Assembly: GCA_021296165.1 (NCBI GenBank)
Contig: JAGWAW010000105.1
Coordinates: 1-7,714, forward strand
Source: Nitrosopumilaceae archaeon
GTDB taxonomy: Archaea; Thermoproteota; Nitrososphaeria; Nitrososphaerales; Nitrosopumilaceae
Length of the DNA: 7,714 bases
Direction of reading: 5' to 3'
This document shows, piece by piece, positions 4,519 through 7,714 of the stretch. Position 1 is the stretch's first letter, and every line of letters starts with the position of its first letter. The notes beneath the pieces were generated by a model, which ran no database searches, was not told the DNA's origin, and saw nothing but the letters and a program-made list of their open reading frames with translations. The position numbers were made by a program, and so were the translations under genes.

Positions 4519-5571
4519 CTACTTGATTATGTGGAATCGGTTTCGCCTGTATCCGGGCGACAGGCTGCCGGTTATGGGGATGTGGTGCCCGCACGACACG
4601 CACCTGTTGGAATGGTCCAGGTTCCACGACTCGATGTCAAAGCCGTACCTCCCCACAACTATGTCGCCGCACCCGGGGCAGTACGTGTGCTCGTAGGGGT
4701 GGCCCGGCACGTTCCCCACGTACGAGTACGGCAGCCCCTCCTGTATGGCTATCTGGCGGTGCACCTCCAGCGTGCGTACGGGCGTGGGCCCGAACTCCAT
4801 CATTTTGTAGTCGGGATGGAACCTCAGAAAGTGTATCGGCGTGTCCGGTCCCAGCTCGTCGTACACGAACCTGCACAGCCTGCGGGCGTACTCTGGGTCG
4901 TCTCCCACCTCTGGAATTATGAGGTCGGTTATCTCGGTGTGGATGCTGGTGCGGTCGCGTATGTTGAGTATGGTGTCGAATATGGGCTGCGGGTCAGGTA
5001 TGCCCACGTACTTTCGAACGAAGCGGGGCTCGGCGCTGCCCTTGAAGTCTACGGTTATGGAGTCGAGGAACTGGCCCATAATACCAACCGACTCGGGGGT
5101 GTCATACCCGTTGGAGACGAATATGTTGGTGAGGCCCCTCTTCCTGGCCTCCAGCCCGCAGTCGCGGGCGAACTCGATGAATATGGACGGCTCGTTGTAG
5201 GTGTATGCGATGCCGTCGGCGCCGTTCAGCACGGCCGCCTCGGCCACCCCGGCGGGGGTCATGCTCTCGCCCTCGACTTTTCGCCTCTGGCTGATGTCGT
5301 GGTTCTGGCAGTACCTGCACAGCCAGTTGCAGCCGGTCGTCGCGATGGAGAGTATCTTGGAGCCGGGCATGTAGTGGGTTACGGGCTTCTTCTCTATGGG
5401 GTCCACGTGCCCGGATATCACCATGCCGTACACCAGCAGGTCCAGCCGCCCCCCCACATTGGCGCGTACCCCGCACAGCCCCGTCTGGCCTTCGGCCAGC
5501 TCGCAGTACCTGGCGCACGCCGTGCAGCGCACCGAGTCGCCGTCCGTCCGGTCGTACAGCTCCGCCTCCAT
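4519..5571 (-). CDS. amrS: AmmeMemoRadiSam system radical SAM protein
   Basis: A 350-residue radical SAM enzyme related to pyruvate formate-lyase activases. The [4Fe-4S]/SAM motif is CNWLCRYC (C81, C85, C88). It is preceded by the subfamily hallmark DPIEKKPVTHYMPGS (57-71). YTYNEPSIF and TVDFKGS are further conserved core segments. The N-terminus has four Cys (16, 19, 23, 33), and the C-terminus a zinc-ribbon-like pair, CPGCG (298-302) and CVSCG (324-328); both suit extra metal sites. In many archaea and bacteria the protein is encoded with AMMECR1 and Memo homologues; neither is in this window, and to my knowledge the reaction is not settled. ATG 5571 is 28 bases after a TATA-like box. It diverges from the phosphatase gene across 109 bases. 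The family call is firm. Confidence 0.92.
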   Translation of the reverse strand: MEAELYDRTDGDSVRCTACARYCELAEGQTGLCGVRANVGGRLDLLVYGMVISGHVDPIEKKPVTHYMPGSKILSIATTGCNWLCRYCQNHDISQRRKVEGESMTPAGVAEAAVLNGADGIAYTYNEPSIFIEFARDCGLEARKRGLTNIFVSNGYDTPESVGIMGQFLDSITVDFKGSAEPRFVRKYVGIPDPQPIFDTILNIRDRTSIHTEITDLIIPEVGDDPEYARRLCRFVYDELGPDTPIHFLRFHPDYKMMEFGPTPVRTLEVHRQIAIQEGLPYSYVGNVPGHPYEHTYCPGCGDIVVGRYGFDIESWNLDHSNRCVSCGHHIPITGSLSPGYRRNRFHIIK

Positions 5572-5680
5572 GGGTTATGGTATGTGTACCTGCTAGATAA
5601 ACGGGCCGGGGTGTATCTGCCGCAGATCCTACAGGTATGGGTTTGCCGGAGCCCTAAAAGTACGGCCCCTGCCCACAGGT
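5572..5680. promoter_or_regulatory. Divergent promoter region of amrS and the phosphatase gene
   Basis: The minus-strand box GTTTATCTAG (5593-5602) is centred about 28 bases before the amrS ATG. The plus-strand box CTAAAAGTA (5654-5662) is about 24 bases before the phosphatase ATG at 5681 and repeats the CTAAAAG core of the pyrE box. Both imply near-leaderless transcripts. The boxes are ~60 bases apart, so both genes can have their own initiation complex. Confidence 0.55.
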
Positions 5681-6175
5681 ATGGTGAGCCGCCCCGGGAA
5701 CCTGTGGAGGAGTGTGCACGGCCGCATATCCGGCCGCCCGACCAACTTTTCCTGGGTGGTGCCCGGGCGGGTGGCCGGGTCTGGCTTCCCCACCACCGCG
5801 GGGGAGTTTGAGTGGATGCTCCAGCAGGGAATACGGGGGGTGGTTACCATGACCGAGAACTCCCTTCCTGAGGAGTGGACGGGCCGCGTGTCGTACCTGC
5901 ACGTGCCCACCTCGGACATGACCGCCCCTGAGCCCGAGGGCATAGACGCGGCGGTCGACTTCATACACCAGAACGCAGAGGCCGGCCGGCCCACGGCGGT
6001 GCACTGCGCCGCGGGCCTGGGCCGGGCCGGAACCATCCTGGCGTGCTATATGGTCAAGCACAAGGGGTATGGGGCGCAGCAGGCCATCGACGAGATCCGC
6101 CTCAAGAGGCCCGGCTCCATACAGTCGGATGTACAGGAGACGGCCATTATGATGTACGAAAAGTTCCTCGACTAG
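5681..6175 (+). CDS. Dual-specificity protein phosphatase, DUSP23/VHZ-like
   Basis: A 164-residue cysteine phosphatase that would remove phosphate from Tyr (and Ser/Thr) residues of proteins. The P-loop is HCAAGLGRAG, with nucleophile Cys109 and Arg115. The general acid is most likely Asp79 in PTSDMTAPEPEGID, followed by the helix leading to the P-loop. The N-terminal PTNFSWVVPGRVAGSGFP (20-37) and the C-terminal RLKRPGSIQSDVQ closely resemble the corresponding parts of human DUSP23 as I remember it (PPNFSWVLPGRLAG; RRLRPGSIETYEQ). That is far closer than general family similarity. No signal peptide or membrane segment is seen, so it is cytoplasmic. The ATG at 5681 sits 24 bases after a TATA-like box; the first ~18 residues precede the conserved domain. 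The 3' end is 4 bases from the convergent mini-protein gene. No kinase is adjacent. Confidence 0.92.
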   Translation: MVSRPGNLWRSVHGRISGRPTNFSWVVPGRVAGSGFPTTAGEFEWMLQQGIRGVVTMTENSLPEEWTGRVSYLHVPTSDMTAPEPEGIDAAVDFIHQNAEAGRPTAVHCAAGLGRAGTILACYMVKHKGYGAQQAIDEIRLKRPGSIQSDVQETAIMMYEKFLD

Positions 6176-6179
6176 ATGC

Positions 6180-6320
6180 CTAAGATACCTCGGACACTAT
6201 GCCGCCGTCGGCCACCCGCATGGCGACCCGCAGGTCCCCCTGAAATGTCAGCACCAGCGCGTCGTCGGTCTCCTCCACCTTTACCAGCTCGGCCATCCTG
6301 ACCTTGTCGAACTTGGACAT
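6180..6320 (-). CDS. 46-residue mini-protein, tandem paralogue of its upstream neighbour
   Basis: ATG 6320 to TAG 6180. I do not recognise a named family. It aligns end to end with the 50-residue product of the gene before it: shared positions include M-x-K-[FY]-D at the N-terminus, L-x-x-VEE-x-D in the middle, TF, and A-[DE]-GG...VS at the C-terminus (roughly a third of positions by eye). The alternating hydrophobic pattern (LVLTF, VAMRVADGG) suggests a small beta-sheet. It begins 4 bases after the upstream stop, and a Shine-Dalgarno GGAG (complement of 6328-6331) overlaps that stop codon, so it is translated from the same message. No TATA box of its own is visible. Its stop is 4 bases from the convergent phosphatase stop. 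It could pair with the 50-residue protein (inference). Confidence 0.75.
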   Translation of the reverse strand: MSKFDKVRMAELVKVEETDDALVLTFQGDLRVAMRVADGGIVSEVS

Positions 6321-6324
6321 GGTG

Positions 6325-6477
6325 TTACTCCGGGATGGAGACGGCATGGATACTGCCGCCCTCGGCCTTTACGAACAGGAAGCGGTTGTCCTTGAAGATG
6401 AAGGTGATTCCGCCCTCCTTGTCAGGCTCCTCGACCTCCAGCAACGGCTGCCCCAAAAGTCCGTCGTACTTTGCCAT
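6325..6477 (-). CDS. 50-residue mini-protein, first of a tandem pair
   Basis: ATG 6477 to TAA 6325. The frame is open further upstream, but that part overlaps the 202-residue gene and reads as Arg/Ser-rich shadow sequence; MAKYDGLLGQ is the sensible start because it aligns with the MSKFD start of the next gene. No named family was recognised. The sequence is acidic in the middle (EVEEPDKEGG), then has strands ITFIFKD and RFLFVKAEGG, suggesting a beta-hairpin or small barrel. A TATA-like box overlapping the stop of the 202-residue gene lies 31 bases upstream, so the pair can be transcribed on its own or with that gene. It sits beside rpoL-tfs, but a role in transcription is only a guess. Confidence 0.75.
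   Translation of the reverse strand: MAKYDGLLGQPLLEVEEPDKEGGITFIFKDNRFLFVKAEGGSIHAVSIPE
6328..6331 (-). promoter_or_regulatory. Ribosome binding site of the 46-residue gene
   Basis: On the minus strand GGAG is followed by seven bases and then the ATG at 6320. It is built from the last sense codon (GAG) of the upstream mini-protein gene and supports coupled translation. It is notable because most other genes here appear leaderless and lack such a site. Confidence 0.55.
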
Positions 6478-6503
6478 CTGACTGTTCCCTCTCTCGGGCG
6501 ACC

Positions 6504-6513
6504 CCTTATATCC
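6504..6513 (-). promoter_or_regulatory. TATA box of the mini-protein pair, overlapping a stop codon
   Basis: On the minus strand it reads GGATATAAGG and contains the TAA stop (6508-6506) of the 202-residue gene. It is centred about 31 bases before the ATG at 6477, leaving a leader of about five bases. It is a good TATA match in the right place, though its dual use as coding sequence means some of the match could be chance. Confidence 0.45.
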
Positions 6514-7114
6514 CTTTGACGGTGATGATGGTCTCGGGTACATCCACCCGTATGCTGTTCTTCTCCATGAATCGGTGCTTCTGCCAGGAGACGTGCACCT
6601 CTCCCCCGATCTTGTGGCGGCCCTTGCCCAGCTCCGAGGCCTTGATGGGATATTCTTCCTCAAAGTCGAAGAGCTCCTGTCGCACCTCCTCCTCGGTCAG
6701 CCGTATTATGGGAGTGAAATTCTTGGCCACCTGCACCCACACCCGCTTCTCTTTCATGGGGTTTACCAGCTTGGGATTCCTGGTCCAGAATATGGCCGCC
6801 TTGCGGTAGGAGTCCACGGGCTTGCCCAGGCTCTTCTTCCTGATGCTGCCGGTGACCAGTTTCATGCCGTACTTTATCTTGACAGATACGTCATTGGCCT
6901 CGTACGACTCGGTCCAGTTGTGCTCATTGAACGCTTCCCGGGTCTCCCCTTGTACGGAGAACCGCACCGTGATGCGTATGGTGTCCTGGATGGTGTGCTC
7001 ATCTTGAGGGACTGCGACCTCCACCTTGGTTATGTGATCCGTCGTCTCTGCAATGTAGCCTCCCGCGTCGGTCAGAAGCGGGTACTCTGACTTCACCCCG
7101 GGTATGCGATCCAC
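6506..7114 (-). CDS. Unrecognised 202-residue protein
   Basis: I cannot assign a family. It is charged and soluble, with no signal peptide, membrane segment or Cys residues. It is predicted to be mostly beta: alternating strands such as TIRITVRFSVQG, VSVKIKYGMKLV and RVWVQVAKNFTPI, ending with IGGEVHVSWQKHRF and a final strand, interrupted by one acidic helix (TEEEVRQELFDFEEEYP). A two-sheet sandwich (Ig- or arrestin-like) would fit but is a guess. The start is GTG 7114, the first usable codon after an in-frame stop; a minus-strand TATA-like box (7138-7147) lies 28 bases upstream. It diverges from rpoL across 47 bases and is followed after 28 bases by the two mini-protein genes, so the three may form an operon. 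Its codon use looks a little less GC-biased than its neighbours. Confidence 0.8.
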   Translation of the reverse strand: MDRIPGVKSEYPLLTDAGGYIAETTDHITKVEVAVPQDEHTIQDTIRITVRFSVQGETREAFNEHNWTESYEANDVSVKIKYGMKLVTGSIRKKSLGKPVDSYRKAAIFWTRNPKLVNPMKEKRVWVQVAKNFTPIIRLTEEEVRQELFDFEEEYPIKASELGKGRHKIGGEVHVSWQKHRFMEKNSIRVDVPETIITVKGI

Positions 7115-7161
7115 AGTCTCTACAATGGTTTATAACACCAATATGTGCGTTTGGGTACCAT
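7115..7161. promoter_or_regulatory. Compact divergent promoter between the 202-residue gene and rpoL
   Basis: Only 47 bases separate the two start codons. GTTTATAAC (7128-7136) is centred 30 bases before the rpoL ATG and is symmetrical apart from its central base. CACATATTGG on the minus strand (7138-7147) is 28 bases before the GTG at 7114. The two boxes lie next to each other, so initiation complexes on the two sides could not sit there together; expression may be mutually exclusive (inference). Confidence 0.55.
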
Positions 7162-7437
7162 ATGGAAGCCCAAGTCTTGGATTCCGCCGACAGCGAGATC
7201 GGACTCTCCTTTATGGAGACGGACATAGCCACGCTCTACATCATACAGCACGAGCTGCTGAAGAACCCCGATGTGGAGTTTGCCGGGGTCATAGTCAAGC
7301 ACCCCCTCACCAACGAGTGTCGCATGCGCGTGAGCTCAAAGTCTGATCCCGCCCGGAACATTGCCGATGCGGCCGAGGCGGCCATACAGGCCGCCAGTGA
7401 GATGAGGGACGCACTGAGCACGGATGTCAGGGTATGA
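7162..7437 (+). CDS. rpoL: DNA-directed RNA polymerase subunit L (Rpb11-like)
   Basis: A 91-residue subunit that pairs with the Rpo3 (RpoD) subunit to form the platform on which archaeal RNA polymerase assembles. The family pattern is clear: a charged turn (METDIATL) in place of the usual G-x-DHT-L, a long helix IIQHELLKNPDVEFAG, the hallmark HPL at 47-49 (VIVKHPLTNE), a strand CRMRVSSKS with DP (residues 62-63), and a C-terminal amphipathic helix rich in Ala. The length is normal for the archaeal subunit. The ATG at 7162 is about 4 bases after the predicted transcript start. The stop TGA overlaps the tfs start in ATGA, so the two are co-translated. The call is firm. Confidence 0.93.
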   Translation: MEAQVLDSADSEIGLSFMETDIATLYIIQHELLKNPDVEFAGVIVKHPLTNECRMRVSSKSDPARNIADAAEAAIQAASEMRDALSTDVRV

Positions 7438-7714
7438 GGTTCTGTCCGGAGTGCAAGGCTAGGCTGAGGAGGATGGAGGGGGCCTTGGTGTGCTCCCGCT
7501 GCGACTACAAGGAGACCGGATCCGCCCCGAGTTCGGCGCCGCAGGATGCAGAGGCCGTCCCGGAGATGAACGTGCTGACCGAGGGCGAGGGAAAGGAGAT
7601 GCTGCCCACCATAAAGATAGACTGTTCCAAGTGCGACTACGGCGAGGCGGTGTGGTGGATGCTGCAGACCAGAAGCGCCGACGAGCCCACCACCCAGTTT
7701 TATAGGTGCACGGG
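7434..7714 (+). CDS. tfs: Transcription factor S (TFIIS/Rpb9-like), 3' end beyond the window
   Basis: The visible 93 codons show an N-terminal zinc ribbon (C4-x2-C7, C20-x2-C23), an acidic Ser/Pro/Ala linker, and most of a C-terminal zinc ribbon (C64-x2-C67, C92, with the last Cys expected just outside). QTRSADEPTT (78-87) carries the Asp83-Glu84 pair that in TFIIS and archaeal TFS reaches into the polymerase active site and stimulates cleavage of backtracked RNA. This favours a true cleavage factor over a polymerase subunit of the Rpb9 type, which lacks that pair. Family length is ~105-115 residues, so only the last 10-20 are missing. It starts at ATG 7434, overlapping the rpoL stop. Co-expression with a polymerase subunit fits its role. 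Confidence 0.92.
   Translation, partial: MRFCPECKARLRRMEGALVCSRCDYKETGSAPSSAPQDAEAVPEMNVLTEGEGKEMLPTIKIDCSKCDYGEAVWWMLQTRSADEPTTQFYRCT

Noticed and set aside
4531..5811. 426-codon plus-strand frame antisense to amrS
   Set aside because: The minus-strand frame has all radical SAM and zinc-ribbon motifs; this one only mirrors its codons and runs into the phosphatase gene.
6478..6663. Upstream extension of the 50-residue gene frame
   Set aside because: It overlaps the 202-residue gene, reads as Arg/Ser-rich shadow sequence, and the paralogous neighbour has no such extension.

Overview
This GC-rich window looks like an ammonia-oxidising archaeon of the Nitrososphaerota (Thaumarchaeota), most like the Cenarchaeum/marine group I type. 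The domain call is firm: it carries archaeal RNA polymerase subunit L (Rpb11-like) and transcription factor S, and TATA-like boxes sit about 24-31 bases upstream of most start codons, with little room for a leader. The lineage call is inference from protein character, gene density and base composition.

Layout. Positions 1-262 hold the 3' end of a probable IS66-like transposase. Positions 263-599 have no gene but contain two imperfect hairpins. Next come pyrE (+), a small ferredoxin (-) and a RecA/RadA-superfamily paralogue with a degenerate ATP site (-). A class V aminotransferase (+) starts head-to-head with that paralogue. A stand-alone Lrp/AsnC ligand-binding domain (-) follows, diverging from a cyclase/kynurenine-formamidase-like hydrolase (+). 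After a 219-base gene-free spacer rich in palindromes comes the AmmeMemoRadiSam radical SAM protein AmrS (-). It diverges from a DUSP23/VHZ-like phosphatase (+). The right end holds a minus-strand cluster: an unrecognised 202-residue protein followed by two related mini-proteins of 50 and 46 residues. This cluster diverges from rpoL-tfs (+), and tfs runs off the window.

How the genes work together. Most are single-gene units in alternating orientation. The clear units are rpoL-tfs (ATGA overlap; both products act on RNA polymerase) and the cluster 202 aa - 50 aa - 46 aa. Convergent pairs are packed very tightly: two stop codons share one CTAG, and another pair is 4 bases apart. No single pathway links the window. 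It mixes housekeeping (UMP synthesis, transcription) with poorly characterised archaeal genes. The most interesting parts are the dead-looking RecA paralogue, the duplicated mini-proteins beside rpoL, the structured spacers at 263-599 and 4300-4518, and the AmrS/phosphatase pair.
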